DNA from: Halichoerus grypus
Taxonomy: Eukaryota > Chordata > Mammalia > Carnivora > Phocidae
DNA: 64,000 bases
NCBI RefSeq assembly: GCF_964656455.1
Contig: NC_135726.1
Coordinates: 2,180,001 to 2,244,000 of the forward strand
Direction: 5' to 3'
The notes under the pieces were generated by a model that saw only the letters and a program-made list of their open reading frames with translations, ran no database searches and was not told the origin of the DNA. A program made the position numbers and the translations under genes. Positions 1 to 9,475 of this stretch are shown piece by piece. The number at the start of each line of letters is the position of its first letter. Positions within the stretch are counted from its first letter, which is position 1.

Positions 1-132
1 CCCCTCACTTGCCGACAGCGTGGGCTTTATGGGGGGTCGAGGTATCTGAGCTCCAGGGTGCCTTGCCAGGTTGGGCAGGTTGTCTCTAGGGTGCAAATCC
101 TATCCTCTGACCTGTGTGTGCTTCACTGGCTG

Positions 133-238
133 ACCCCTCCTCCCACTCCCAGCAAGCACGCTCCCTCCCTCCTCTCTCTCCCTCCCACCCTTCCTTCTCT
201 CCTTCCCTTCCTCCCTTCCTCTCTCCTTTCTTCCTTCG
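133..238. repeat. Polypyrimidine (CT-rich) low-complexity tract
   Basis: This stretch is almost pure C and T on the + strand, built from CCCTCC, CTTCC and CTCTCTCC words. Such homopurine-homopyrimidine tracts can form triplex (H-DNA) under torsion. Open frames across it only show low complexity. Confidence 0.85.
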
Positions 239-654
239 AGAAACCATTTTATGTATAAAAACAGGCATAGGAGTCTGAAAATGTATAAAAAGTGAGGATT
301 TTTTAAACATAAACACAGTGCCTCATTGCTGTTTTTTGTTCTGTGTTTCCTGATCTAGAGACCTAACAGATTGAGGTATATTATTTTTTGCAAGATTGCT
401 TCCGAGGCCAGGCTGTGTGCTCCCTGTGGCATCGTGTCAGGAGACTCCTGGTGCTCGTGGTCCCACTCGTCACATGCTACGAGTGGTCGACCAGGAAGCC
501 CAGAGGGGCCAGGCTGATGCAGCAAAGCCCCACCTGGGAGCTTTACCATCCCTTGACAGTCAAGGACTAGATCTGTTATTTCATCAGGGGAGGAGTTTGC
601 TATATATGGGTTTAGAAATTATTAACTTACATACACTTTTGTCCCTGGGACCTC
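239..654. other. Unique sequence, no gene seen
   Basis: No recognisable repeat or exon was found. It contains an imperfect inverted repeat at 447-495 (listed separately). The short open frames here on both strands show no family resemblance. Confidence 0.5.
447..495. other. Imperfect inverted repeat (hairpin candidate)
   Basis: The words CCACTCGT (463-470) and ACGAGTGG (479-486) pair perfectly across an 8-base loop. An outer pair CCTGGT (447-452) and ACCAGG (490-495) extends the stem across an asymmetric internal loop of 10 against 3 bases. Nothing shows that it is transcribed. Confidence 0.45.
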
Positions 655-810
655 AGTTAATGCTTACAATTCTCACATTTAATTATTGAAAGCTAAGATT
701 ATTGTTATCCTCTTTTTTGCAGAAAAGGAAACTGGTCCCCAGAGAGGGTCTGTTGTGACTGCACAGGGCCACACATGGCCACATGGGTCAGAAGTGGCCC
801 CATGGGACCA
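655..810 (-). repeat. MIR SINE remnant
   Basis: The order matches the reverse complement of the mammalian MIR consensus: a TTATCCTC segment, then GAAAAGGAAACTGG, CCAGAGAGGG and a CACAGGGCCACACA block equivalent to the usual AAGGTCACACAGC. It is old and diverged. Confidence 0.65.
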
Positions 811-865
811 CCTGGGACCAAGATCTGCTCCAGGGCCTTGTTTTGTCTCATTTCATTTCTTTCTT

Positions 866-1252
866 TTTTTAAACAACTTTTTTTTTAATTAATTTTTTAA
901 ATTTGTTTTTTGGACTTTTTTTTTTAAATTTAAGTTCAAGTTGGTTAACATGTATATTATTAATTTCAGAGGTAGAATATAGTGCTTCATCAGTTGCATA
1001 TAACACCCAGTGCTCATTACATCATACATGCCCTCCTTAATACCCATCACCCAGTTACCCCACCTCCCCTCCAGCAACCCTCAGTTTCTTCTCTAGAGTT
1101 AAGAGTGTCTTATGGTTTGTCTCCCTCTCTGTTCTGTCTTATTTGATTTTTCCTTCTCTTCCCCTATGTTCATCTGTTTTGTTTCTCAGATTCCACGTAT
1201 GAATGAAATCCTATGGTATTTGTCTTGTTTTGACTGACTTATTTCACTTATT
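866..1252 (-). mobile_element. LINE-1 3' end, 5'-truncated, carnivore type
   Basis: A T-rich left edge (the antisense poly-A tail) is followed by AAGTTCAAGTTGGTTAACAT, AACACCCAGTGCTCAT, CCAGCAACCCTCAGTTT and TATGTTCATCTGTTTTG. The same words in the same order occur at 16.7-17.0 kb. Homology stops just after GACTTATTTCACTTA, so the copy contains 3' UTR and none of ORF2 in readable form. No clear target-site duplication was seen. Confidence 0.85.
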
Positions 1253-1534
1253 AATGCTGGCACTGCGTTGCCTGTATCTTGCTTCCTTCTTGCCAGAAGT
1301 TTTCCAGATAGCAGTTCTTGCCCGCATGCGTTCCATGGAACTCTCAGCATGTTTGGTGCTCTGGGAGGGTTCCACTGTCAGATCCACTGGGGACTGTGCC
1401 TGTGTGCATGTGTCTGAACGGAGCTGTGCACGCAGGCTTGTGCTTGTGAGTCATGTAGCATCCAGCAAGAGACGTGTTCCCCACTCTGTGCGGCGTGCAG
1501 CACACTCTCTACGGACACAGGTGTCGCAGCTCTT
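1253..1534. other. Unique sequence, no gene seen
   Basis: No repeat family was recognised here. It lies between two minus-strand LINE-1 pieces, so part of it may be LINE-1 too diverged to recognise by eye. Confidence 0.4.
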
Positions 1535-1725
1535 TCTAAGAGTGCCATGTGGGTATGAACCAACAGCTGTGTTTGAGTTTGTCTCTTCCCCACACCTGCA
1601 GTGGGTATGATTCCGCTTGTGAATATTTGCCAGCCTGGGAGATAAAAATGCTGTTGCTGTGTCATTTAATTAGCATTATTTAATTAAGATGTACACAGTT
1701 CTTCACCCATTTGCTGGGAGGTGCA
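1535..1725 (-). mobile_element. Old LINE-1 fragment
   Basis: The + strand reads AACCAACAGCTGTGTTTGAG, CTCTTCCCCACACCT, GAATATTTGCCAGCCTGGGA and TCATTTAATTAGCATTATTT. This is the antisense order of a familiar old mammalian LINE-1 segment. It is heavily mutated and has no open frame. Confidence 0.55.
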
Positions 1726-1949
1726 CTGCCTCTGCTAAGAATGGTCTGTCCACAACCTTCACCTGTCCCTTCCTCTGTCTCACATGGGTCTGTCTGAGGA
1801 CAGCTGACAGGCCAGCCCACATACTGAAAAACAGAGCAAAAGGGCAGTGTTATCTTTAACAGGAATGTCCTTGGACGCCAGTGTGCTGTAAGAGCATGTT
1901 TCTGTTATGGGGCATGAAATGATGGGGACTGAGGTCATGGTCATGGGCA

Positions 1950-2475
1950 AATAGACTCTGTCGGTGCTAGGAAGGTGAAGCAGAGTAGAGGGATCGGTGC
2001 TGATGGGGGAGGGTGGGGCTTCTCTGAAGAGGGGACTCTGCAGAGGATGGAATGGAGAGTCTGGGGGAGAGATTGCTGGGCAGAGGGTGGCAGGTGCAAA
2101 GGTCCTGGGGGTGGACATGTTGTGAGTATGCAGAATAGCAGGAGCCCATTGTGGCTAGAGTGGAGAGAGGAGTGGTCAGAGGCCTGGAGGTCAGCTCGGG
2201 CTTGGCACCATGGGAAGGTCTTCGGCTTTTTTTCTGACTTGCGGAAGCCCTTGGAAGTCCCTGAACAGAGTCGCTGATCAGGCTTGGATTCTAACATGCT
2301 CCCTCTGGTGGCTGTGCTGAGAATTGGCCATAGAGGGCTGCCTGGAGGTGCTGTGCCACCCAAGAATGAAACTGGAAGGATGCTGAGGTCTGGGTCTATC
2401 TTGAGGATGACGACAACAGGATTTGCTGATGGATAGGCCGGGGGTGGGAGAGCAGGAGAGGAGGCACCTGGAAAC
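1950..2475 (-). mobile_element. L2 LINE 3' region
   Basis: The + strand follows the reverse complement of the L2 3' part: GCAGGTGCAAAGGTCCTGGG, a GGCACCATGGGAAGG block, GCTCCCTCTGGTGGCTGTGC and GACAACAGGATTTGCTGATG. About 500 bp are alignable by eye, making this one of the longer L2 relics here. A 258-codon antisense open frame across it is not a gene. Confidence 0.75.
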
Positions 2476-2849
2476 CTGATGCTGTCATGTACTGCGCCAG
2501 GGAAGCAGGGGAAGGAGCAGGTGCGGTGGTGGGCACTGCCGAGCAGCCACATGGAGAGGTGGGTGTGGCTATTAGAACTGTGTCTGCATGGACGGGACAT
2601 GTACATCCGAGTAACCAGCTGGCCCGTTTTAGAGCCCTGGGAGTGGAGAAGACAGGACTGAGGTGGGGGGTCAGCCGTTGCGGGTCCTGCTGCCTGCACG
2701 CACATGCTCCAGGCCATCTAGGACACCTGGAGTTCTGGATCACAGAATTACAGAACACACACTATGCAGAGAGACTCATTGTCCTGGAGATGGAAGACCA
2801 TGACCTGGTCACTTGACTGACCAGGTGACTGAACATGTGCCATAGCAAT
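2476..2849. other. Unique sequence, no gene seen
   Basis: No repeat or exon was recognised. The sequence is moderately GC-rich, which explains several overlapping open frames. Confidence 0.45.
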
Positions 2850-3022
2850 AGAGATAGGTCTGGTGTCACATAGACCCGGCTGACTCAGCTTTACAGCCTA
2901 CTGGTTGTGTGTCCTTGGGTTGATTATGTCACCTCCTTGAGCCTTGTTCTCCACATCTGAGAAATGGGGATGATGATATTACTTTGCAAGGGCCTGGCAG
3001 GCAGAGAGCACTCAGTAACTAG
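2850..3022 (+). repeat. MIR SINE
   Basis: The MIR order is clear: CTGGTTGTGTGTCCTTGGG, CACCTCCTTGAGCCTTGTTC, CACATCTGAGAAATGGGGAT, then CTGGCAGGCAGAGAGCACTC near the 3' end. Confidence 0.8.
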
Positions 3023-3024
3023 TG

Positions 3025-3168
3025 ACCCCTCCTCCTTTCTCCAGTTCCCCTCTTCCTCTCCCCTCCTTCCTTCCCCTTTTCCTCTCTCCTCCTCTCCCAT
3101 TTCCTTCTTCCCTGTCTTTCTTCCTCCTGCCCTCCTCTTACCACCCTCCTCTCCTCCCACCCTACATC
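3025..3168. repeat. Polypyrimidine tract, about 140 bp
   Basis: This tract is almost only C and T on the + strand (CCTCCTTTCTCC, CTTCCTCTCCCC and similar words) with few purine interruptions. It begins directly downstream of a MIR 3' end. Confidence 0.85.
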
Positions 3169-3694
3169 TCCAGGTCATCTTTCTGCCATCAGTGATGATG
3201 TACTAGATGTGTGCTCCACAGCCCAGGATCCCGCAGTCTGGGTCCTCCTGGTGCAGAACGGGAAGACCCTCTCTGTGCTGAGTTGCCAGGGCACTTGTAT
3301 TCTTGATGGTGGGCTTGCCTTCTCTGCCTGCCCCTGGTGCCCAGGGCTTGCCTTTCATTTGCACTGCTTGTTGGGGTCTGGAAAGGGCTGCTCCTGGGGT
3401 TTGAGAGTGCCTGGTGTCAGTGGAGGAATGATGTGCAGTCAGTCTCCTCTGTCCTGAGCCCCCTTCCCAGGGTGCATCCTCCCCTCGGTGGAGCAAGCAG
3501 CTCTTGTTGGTGTGGTCCACGGTAGCTCCAAGGAGTTAGACACCCGCTGTCAGCCTTCTCCCAAGGTACCTAGTACCAGGTACATTGATTGACAAGGGGG
3601 TGAGTGCTCAGGGGAGACATGGGAGCAGATCCTCCTTTGTGCCGGTCCTTGCTGTTGCCTGTCCTCCTACATTCTTGGATGTATATATACACAC
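3169..3694. other. Unique sequence, no gene seen
   Basis: No repeat family was recognised before the short TATATACACACATACACATA low-complexity run at about 3680-3700. Two overlapping open frames of about 80-105 codons have no recognisable domain. Confidence 0.45.
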
Positions 3695-4125
3695 ATACAC
3701 ATATAATGTGAGCCACATATGTAAGTTTTCCAGTAGCCACATTTAAAAAAGTGAAAAGGAACACATGGGGCGCCTGGGTGGCTCAGTTGATTAAGCGACT
3801 GCCTTCGGCTCAGGTCATGATCCTGGAGTCCCTGGATCGAGTCCCGCATCGGGCTCCCTGCTCAGCAGGGAGTCTGCTTCTCCCTCTGACCCTCCCCCCT
3901 CTCATGTACTCGCTCTCTCTCATTCTCTCTCTCTCAAATAAAAATAAATAAAATCTTAAAAAAAAAATAAAAATAAAAAAGTGAAAAGGAACACATGAAA
4001 TTAATTGTAATAACCCATTGTATTTAACTCAATTTATGTAAAATGTCATGTCAACATGTGGCACTGGCCATGTTTCAAGGGCTCACTGGTCACAAGTGGC
4101 TTATGGACAGTGTGGCTCTGGACGC
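3695..4125 (+). mobile_element. MER33-like hAT DNA transposon remnant, split by a SINE
   Basis: The left part reads GTGAGCCACATATGTAAG and CAGTAGCCACATTTAAAAAA. After a SINE insertion the right part continues with GAAATTAATTGTAATAACCC, TGGCACTGGCCATGTTTCAA and a GACAGTGTGGCTCTGG end. This matches the non-autonomous hAT family I recall as MER33, which carries no coding capacity. The family name is from memory. A second partial copy lies at 28120-28278. Confidence 0.65.
3768..3974 (+). mobile_element. SINEC (Can-SINE), full length, with target-site duplication
   Basis: The tRNA-derived head GGGGCGCCTGGGTGGCTCAG is followed by the box-B-like GGATCGAGTCCCGCATCGGG, a CT-rich body, AATAAAATCTT and an A-rich tail. 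The 23 bases at 3745-3767 are repeated exactly at 3975-3997 (core GTGAAAAGGAACACATG). This is the expected LINE-1-mediated target-site duplication, and its perfection suggests a young insertion. Pol III promoter boxes are present, but activity is unknown. Confidence 0.97.
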
Positions 4126-4154
4126 CACCCCTTGTGGGTGGGTTGAGGATGTTC

Positions 4155-4345
4155 TATGGCTCAACAGTCTAAATTCAAACCCAGCCTTCATCTCTCACTA
4201 ATAGTGTGGCCCTGGGGAAGTTTCCTAAATGTCTATAAACTCAGTTTACTCAGTGGTAACATGGGCCTACAAAGATCTATATCATACGATATGGGGGAAG
4301 GATTAGATAATGTGATAAATTGTCTTTGGCATAATAGATACTCAA
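4155..4345 (+). repeat. MIR SINE (first of a tandem pair)
   Basis: Visible MIR words are AAATTCAAACCCAGCCTTC, AGTGTGGCCCTGGGGAAGT, ACTCAGTTTACTCAGTGGTA, and the 3' part with AATGTGATAAATTGTCTTTG and ATAATAGATACTCAA. Confidence 0.75.
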
Positions 4346-4389
4346 CCTGCTGGCTTCTGCTCTGCTTCCTGGTTGTTTCAAACGTGGAC

Positions 4390-4600
4390 TCTAAGCTGGA
4401 TGATCTGGTTTGAAACCTGGTTCCACAGCTTCCTGTGTGTTCAGTCCATGCCTCAGTTTCCTCGTCTATAAAATGGAGATAATAGTAGTTCATACCTCAT
4501 ATGGTTGCTTTGGAGATTAAATGAGTTAATAATTATAAAGCAGTTTCAACAGTGCCTGGCAGGTGATGCTAAGGAAGTGTTTGTTAAATAAAAACAAATA
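4390..4600 (+). repeat. MIR SINE (second of a tandem pair)
   Basis: This copy has the classic order GTTTGAAACCTGGTTCCAC, ATGCCTCAGTTTCCTCGTCT, ATAAAATGGAGATAATAGTA, GATTAAATGAGTTAATAATT and ACAGTGCCTGGCAGGTGATG. It is better preserved than its neighbour and follows it in the same orientation after about 45 bp. Confidence 0.88.
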
Positions 4601-4617
4601 ACTGCTGTCCTAAAAAC

Positions 4618-5396
4618 ACTCAGCATACTAGGAGTACAAGGAAACTATCTCAATATAGTAAAATCCTGTATGAAAAACCCATAGTGAACATCATAGTTAC
4701 TGGTGAAAGACTGAAAGCTTTTCTGTTGGCAAGGATGCCTGCTTTCACCACTTCTATTCAGTGTATTGCTGGGAGTCCAGAAAATTTACCTCTCTTCACA
4801 GATGATATAATCTTATAGGTAGGACATCCTGAAGATTTCACAAAAATTGTTAGAACTGGAAAATTAATTCAGCAAAGTAGGATGCAAAGTCAGCACACAA
4901 AAATCAGATGCATTTTTTACAATAACAGAAAGGAAGTCAGTAAAACAGTTCCATTTACAATACCATCAAAAAATAAAATACTTAGGAATAAACATAACCA
5001 AGGAGGTGAAAAATATGTACACTGAAAACTACAAGTCATTGCTGAAAGAAATTAAAGAAGATATAAGCAAATAGAAAGACATCCCATGTTCATGGACTAA
5101 AAGACAATATTCATAAGATGCCAGTACTACCCAGCGTGATCTACAGATTCAACATGATCTCTGTCAAAATCCTAATAAAGTCTTTCGCAGAAATGGAAAA
5201 ACCCATCCTAAAATTCATATGGAATCCCAAGGGACCCCAAATAGTTTCAGTTGGGGAAGAGGAAAACGTTCTGGAGATGGATGGTGGTAATATTGGCACA
5301 TTATGCATGTATTTAGTACCTCTGAACTGTACACTTAAAAATGGTTAAGGTGGTAAGTTTTATATTTGTGTATTTTACCACACAAAGAAATGAAAA
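4618..5396 (+). pseudogene. LINE-1 ORF2 reverse-transcriptase fragment joined to a LINE-1 3' UTR end
   Basis: Bases 4618-5243 read in broken frames as part of the LINE-1 ORF2 reverse transcriptase, with a degraded FADD-type core seen as FTDDIIL near 4795-4815 and stops soon after. From about 5246 the sequence changes to the old LINE-1 3' end (CTGGAGATGGATGGTGGTAA, GAACTGTACACTTAAAAATG, TATTTTACCACA). The rest of ORF2 is missing, so either an internal deletion or two adjacent fragments explains the join. The element is dead. Confidence 0.8.
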
Positions 5397-6059
5397 CAGC
5401 TGAATTGTTGGTATTTGTCATTAGCACAGGTCATTTGCTCTGTGCACTCACAGTTGTCCTGAGCTCTGAGTGTTGTAGTCCTAGGTAACCTGATGAGGGG
5501 GATCTAAGAGCACGCTGGTGAAGTTGGCTAATCTCTGGGGCAGGGGCATCCTGTTGACTTGTTCTAAACATTTTATGAGGTGCCTACTATGTGCTAGGGG
5601 ATATGCCAGCCCCTCATGTGGTTCTAACACCCAGTGTGAGGCCTCTTAATTGGCTTCAAACGTAGCTCTAGTCTTCCTGAGTTACTTAATGACCCTGGGT
5701 AATGAGGTGTCTCAGTCTCAATATTTGTTTAATGCTTTATTCATGGGCACAAAACAGTGGCAACGTTCATTTCAGGGGAACTTTAATGATGTATGTGTCT
5801 GGTGAAGTCCCCAGCTCCTGACCCTTAGGTGCTAGATATGTTTGGGTCCATGTGAAATGTTTTGCATCACTTGCAAGAAAAAAAAAAAAGAGGTGCTATT
5901 TTTCCTCAGGAAAAGAAGAGGTATTTTGCAGCCAAACCTTGTTCTCCTGTGGAACATTTGTCAGAAACTGTAGAAAGCAAACACATGGAAATTTCCAATG
6001 CTTCTCCTAAAGGAAGGAGTTGGACTCTTCACAACCAGAACAATGGTCCTATTCCCCCA
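5397..6059. other. Mostly unique sequence, no gene seen
   Basis: Apart from the small MIR piece at 5566-5632 and an A-run at 5878-5889, no feature was recognised. Open frames entering the following TCCA array start here but show no protein family. Confidence 0.45.
5566..5632 (-). repeat. MIR or L2 end fragment
   Basis: ATTTTATGAGGTGCCTACTA followed by TGTGCTAGGGG matches the antisense 3' end shared by MIR and L2. Confidence 0.5.
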
Positions 6060-6492
6060 TTTGCTAATCTGTTCATCAGTCCACCCACCCGTCCGTCCAT
6101 CATCCTTCCATCCATCTATCCATTTATCTATCTGTCCGTCTGTCCATCCATTCATCCATCTATTCACATACTCATCTACTCATATACCCCTATATCCCTC
6201 CATTCACCTACCCACCAACTCATCTCTTCATCCCTCCATCTATCCATTTATCCATCCATCTGTCCATCCATCCATCCAGTTATCCATCCATCCATCCATT
6301 CATTTATCCATCCACATACCCATCTGCCCATCTACCCATCTACCCATCTACACATTCATCCTTCCATTCTTCCACCCACTCACTCATTTGTCCATCCACC
6401 CACCCATCCATCCATCCATCCATCCATCCATCCCTCCATCCATCCATCTATCCATCCATCCATCCTTTCTTCCATCCATCCACACACCTATC
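6060..6492 (+). repeat. (TCCA)n tetranucleotide array with variants
   Basis: About 430 bp are made of TCCA, TCTA, CCCA and TTCA quartets, most regular at about 6395-6450. The frame stays open because the 4-bp unit has no stop in several frames, giving a His/Pro/Ser/Ile-rich translation without biological meaning. Confidence 0.95.
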
Positions 6493-6554
6493 ACAGGCCT
6501 ATGGGACTGCTCTGTTTCACCAGCCCCAGGGTCAGCATTGTGTCTAGCCAGGTG

Positions 6555-6675
6555 GGCAAGGCCAGTGACTTCACTTTTCTGAGTTTCTGCTTCTTCACCT
6601 GTCAAATGAGATCATGTTGGTGACATGCTTAGCCCTATGCCTTGCCTACAGTGAGCAAGCGTTCAATACATGTAG
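6555..6675 (+). repeat. MIR SINE, 3' half
   Basis: GACTTCACTTTTCTGAGTTT, TTCACCTGTCAAATGAGATC, CTACAGTGAGCAAGCGTTCA and ATACATGTA match the MIR 3' half. Confidence 0.65.
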
Positions 6676-6687
6676 CCACAGCCATCA

Positions 6688-6800
6688 TCATCAACGATAA
6701 TAGTATACTCTGAAATAGGTACTGTTTTCACCCCATTTTACAGAGGACGAAACAGGTGGAGTGCTGTGGCCCTGTCGCCTCTCAGAGTGCGGATGTGAAA
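6688..6800 (-). repeat. MIR SINE fragment
   Basis: AATAGTATACTCTGAAATAG and ACCCCATTTTACAGAGGACG, followed by AAACAGGTGG, are the reverse-complement MIR core. It lies tail to tail with the preceding + strand MIR. Confidence 0.65.
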
Positions 6801-7540
6801 TGTGCAGGAGCTGGCTGGACACCTGGAACTGCCCCTTGCTCCCTGAGTGACTGTGACTTCTTTTAGATCCCTGGGGGTTGCTGAGGGCACAGGTTCCACG
6901 GGCTGGCCTGGGAGGAAGCCAGACACGGTAATTTTCTACCTCTGGAAACAGTGAAAAGATTAAAAACAAAAAGATGATCACTTCATTTATTTTCCTATTA
7001 AAATAGCTACTTTGCTTCCCACTCACCTCAAACAAAGTGTGCTTGGGGTTTCCCAGCTTCTCTCTTGTTTCTCTCCTCCCAGGTGAGAGAGAAGCTGATT
7101 ACGACCCGATCCAGCACAGACAGCCTTTGTTTGTGCAATCCCAAATTCTTCCTTCTTAAATAAAATTCAAGACCACTTGAACCGAACGTGGGGCTCTTTT
7201 GATTCTTGGTTGAGTTTCTGACATGCACGTGAAGCCTGAGCCTGCTAATATGTGGATATTACCCTGGCCAGAGGGAGGTGTTAATGCCTTCGTCACTCAC
7301 CTGCCACTTGTCTTGCAGCTGGGAAGGAAAGTTCCCCGTCAGGTCCCAGCCTTCCGGGGACTGCTGGCCCTGCTGCCCACCCTCATTGATGGCAGCCACG
7401 TGACACTGCACCAGGGGAAGATGTGGCTGCCCCCACCTGTGCTCCCAGATGGTGTTTTTGGAAACAGACCTCCATAGGTCATGGCAGCCAGCCTCCGAGA
7501 TGCCCTGTGGTCCCCCCTTCTGGAATTCACACCTCTGTTT
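6801..7540. other. Unique sequence, no gene supported
   Basis: No repeat was recognised. At 7306-7318 the + strand has a pyrimidine stretch ending CTTGTCTTGCAG, which resembles a 3' splice site and opens into about 160 bases without a stop. No matching 5' splice site or protein family was seen, so it is not called an exon. Confidence 0.4.
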
Positions 7541-7544
7541 TCTC

Positions 7545-7796
7545 CTCACCAGGGTTGGTCTGTGTACTAATGGGATTTGCTATGTCACTTCCAAGATTAG
7601 GTCATAAAAGACACTGTGGTTTCCAGGTTGGTGCCTCTCCTTCCCTCTCCCCCTCCCCCTCCTTCTCCTCCTCTTAGGGGAGCTGCCCCTGGATTCCTGA
7701 CTCTCAGAGACTGTGTGAGATTACAGACACTCGCTGCTTTAAACTGTTAACTTCGGGGGAATTTGTTATGTAGCACTAGGTAACTGATAGACATGT
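7545..7796 (+). mobile_element. MaLR/MLT1-like LTR remnant
   Basis: The words AGATTAGGTCATAAAAGACA, ATTCCTGACTCTCAGAGACT, GCTGCTTTAAACTGTTAACT, GGGGGAATTTGTTATGTAGC and AGGTAACTGATAGA follow the order of the 3' part of a non-autonomous mammalian LTR family. No internal region is present. A CT-rich insert lies at 7635-7675. Exact subfamily is uncertain. Confidence 0.55.
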
Positions 7797-8059
7797 CCTG
7801 TTTCTGCAGGACAGTATCTTGTATGCAGTGAGAGCCAGAGACGTTCTCTCACTTAACGCCCACCCCACGTGGGAGAATGATCAAATGCATGCTCAGGAGT
7901 ATGAGAATATGCTTCCAGGAAATGAGCTCGAGGGCCTGTAACAGAATGTTTGCTTTCCTACCATGGAAAAGGGGAAGGGAAGCAGACTGGTGTTCTCTGA
8001 GCAGCAGCAGTAACGCTGGCTCCTGCTCGGTGTGTGCTACTTCTGCCTGCCCCCCAGAC

Positions 8060-8190
8060 TGTGGGGCACGTGTGATCCTCCTGCCTTTAACAGGAGGCCA
8101 CCGAGGGCCTGGGAGCCGCAGTGGCTTGCCCGGTCGCACAGCCAGGCCGCGAGGGAGTGTGGGCTCAGCCCAGGGGTGTCTCTTGGTGAA
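8060..8190 (-). repeat. MIR SINE fragment, GC-rich
   Basis: ACAGGAGGCCACCGAGGGCC, CAGTGGCTTGCCCGGTCGCA and CAGCCAGGCCGCGAGGG correspond to the antisense MIR segment that usually reads gaggaaactgaggc and cttgcccaaggtcacacagc. Confidence 0.6.
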
Positions 8191-8636
8191 GGGGTGGACA
8201 GGAGCTCAGAGCTCGAAGGCACTGAGGTTCCACAGACTGTGATCATGTTCCCCAAAAAAAGTGCAACTGAGACACAAGATTTGCAAATTATTTTTTCCCC
8301 CAGATGTGTGAACTTAAAAGAAAAAAAAACTTAAAAAACATTAAAATTGAATCATATTTCGTCCTAGGTTGAATAAATTGCCTGCTTTGGGAAAGAGGAT
8401 TCCAGGAAGGGAGACCAAAAATTACCCAGAAAGATGGTTACCTATCGATGTTAATCAATACCGTATCTGAATATTGGACTTCGGGCTGATCCTGTCCGAT
8501 TGGGCACCTATGGCTGTCACAGTTGCTTATTCCGCGTGAGCTCTGGGGACTGGAGTTTTGGCCTCCCCTCCTTCCAGGTGATATAGCTGGCTGGGCTTCA
8601 GCTCCTGGCTGTTCTTGTGTGAGTCAGACTCATTTT
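8191..8636. other. Unique sequence, no gene seen
   Basis: No repeat or exon was recognised. Confidence 0.4.
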
Positions 8637-8870
8637 TTAAGTGAAGTTTTTATTTTGTGATAATTTTAGATTTACTGAGAAGTTGCAACAATGGCGCAGA
8701 GAATTCTGTGCCCAGCTTCCCCGAGCTCAGCTGACCTCTTCCCGGCAAGAGCCCAAACTAGGAAATGTGAATACACTGCTGTTAACTAAACTGGGCAGTA
8801 TTCTGATTTCACGTGTTTCCACTGATGTATTTTATTTTCTGTTCTGGGATTCATAATTCAGTACATTTCT
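8637..8870 (-). mobile_element. Old LINE-1 fragment
   Basis: The + strand carries ATTTTGTGATAATTTTAGAT, CCCAGCTTCCCCGAGCTCAG, ACTGCTGTTAACTAAACTGG and TCCACTGATGTATTTTATTT. This is an antisense segment of an old mammalian LINE-1, diverged and non-coding. Confidence 0.6.
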
Positions 8871-9284
8871 CACACTCTTGTTGAGTAAATCTGAAGTTGC
8901 TCTTAAAACCCTGGGCCTAGAGCTGAAGTCTGCTGGCTAACCAGGAGTCCCCTCAGCGCGCCCCTGACAGCATCCCCACTACTTCTTGCCGCTTAAGCCC
9001 ATTTCCACAAGTGGTGCGGAGGTCTCAGTGATCTGCTGATGGGTCTGCCTGGAGCTGTGTGTCGAGAATGAGGATGAGGCCATGTCTCAGCTCTGGGATC
9101 TGCCAGCAGGGTCAGTCACAGGCATGGGAGTAGAGGAGTGATGCGTGCTCAGAATGTTTCTCACCTAGTGTTCCATCCACATGTCCAGGAGAGGCACCTG
9201 TATTTGAATGTTGGGTTATGAAATGGGGTGTTTCCAGTACGCTAGCCACACTTAGCCATGGGGGTGGTGGTGGTGATGGTATAA
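8871..9284. other. Unique sequence, no gene seen
   Basis: No repeat was recognised until the short GGTGGTGGTGGTGATGGT run at 9260-9277 that leads into the next MIR. Confidence 0.4.
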
Positions 9285-9475
9285 GAATAGCTAGTATCCT
9301 AGGTACCGTGTACCGATGCTTCCTATGTCCCGGGCACTGTATTAACTCGACCACAGGACCTGTTCCTTATAGCAGCTCTGTGAGGTGGGGAACAGTCGTC
9401 ATGCCCATTTTACGGGTGATAAACGAGGACTCAGATAAGAGAAGGGCCCTTTTCTGGCTCCCACAGCTGGTCAGT
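9285..9475 (-). repeat. MIR SINE
   Basis: The antisense MIR order is visible: AATAGCTAGTATCCTAGG, CTTCCTATGTCCCGGGCACT, AGCAGCTCTGTGAGGTGGGG and GCCCATTTTACGGGTGATAA, followed by CCACAGCTGGTCAG. Confidence 0.75.

Noticed and set aside
2297..2316. CTCF-like word GCTCCCTCTGGTGGCTG
   Set aside because: It lies inside an L2 relic whose consensus is similar at this place, so it is explained by the repeat, although L2-derived binding sites do exist.
1941..2717. 258-codon minus-strand frame
   Set aside because: Most of it reads through an L2 relic and shows no match in order or motif to the L2 protein or any other family.
5862..6623. 253-codon + frame rich in His, Pro, Ser and Ile
   Set aside because: It is a translation of the (TCCA)n array with short flanks.
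7306..7480. Possible + strand exon after CTTGTCTTGCAG
   Set aside because: The acceptor looks good, but there is no matching donor, the peptide resembles nothing known, and the minus strand is equally open.
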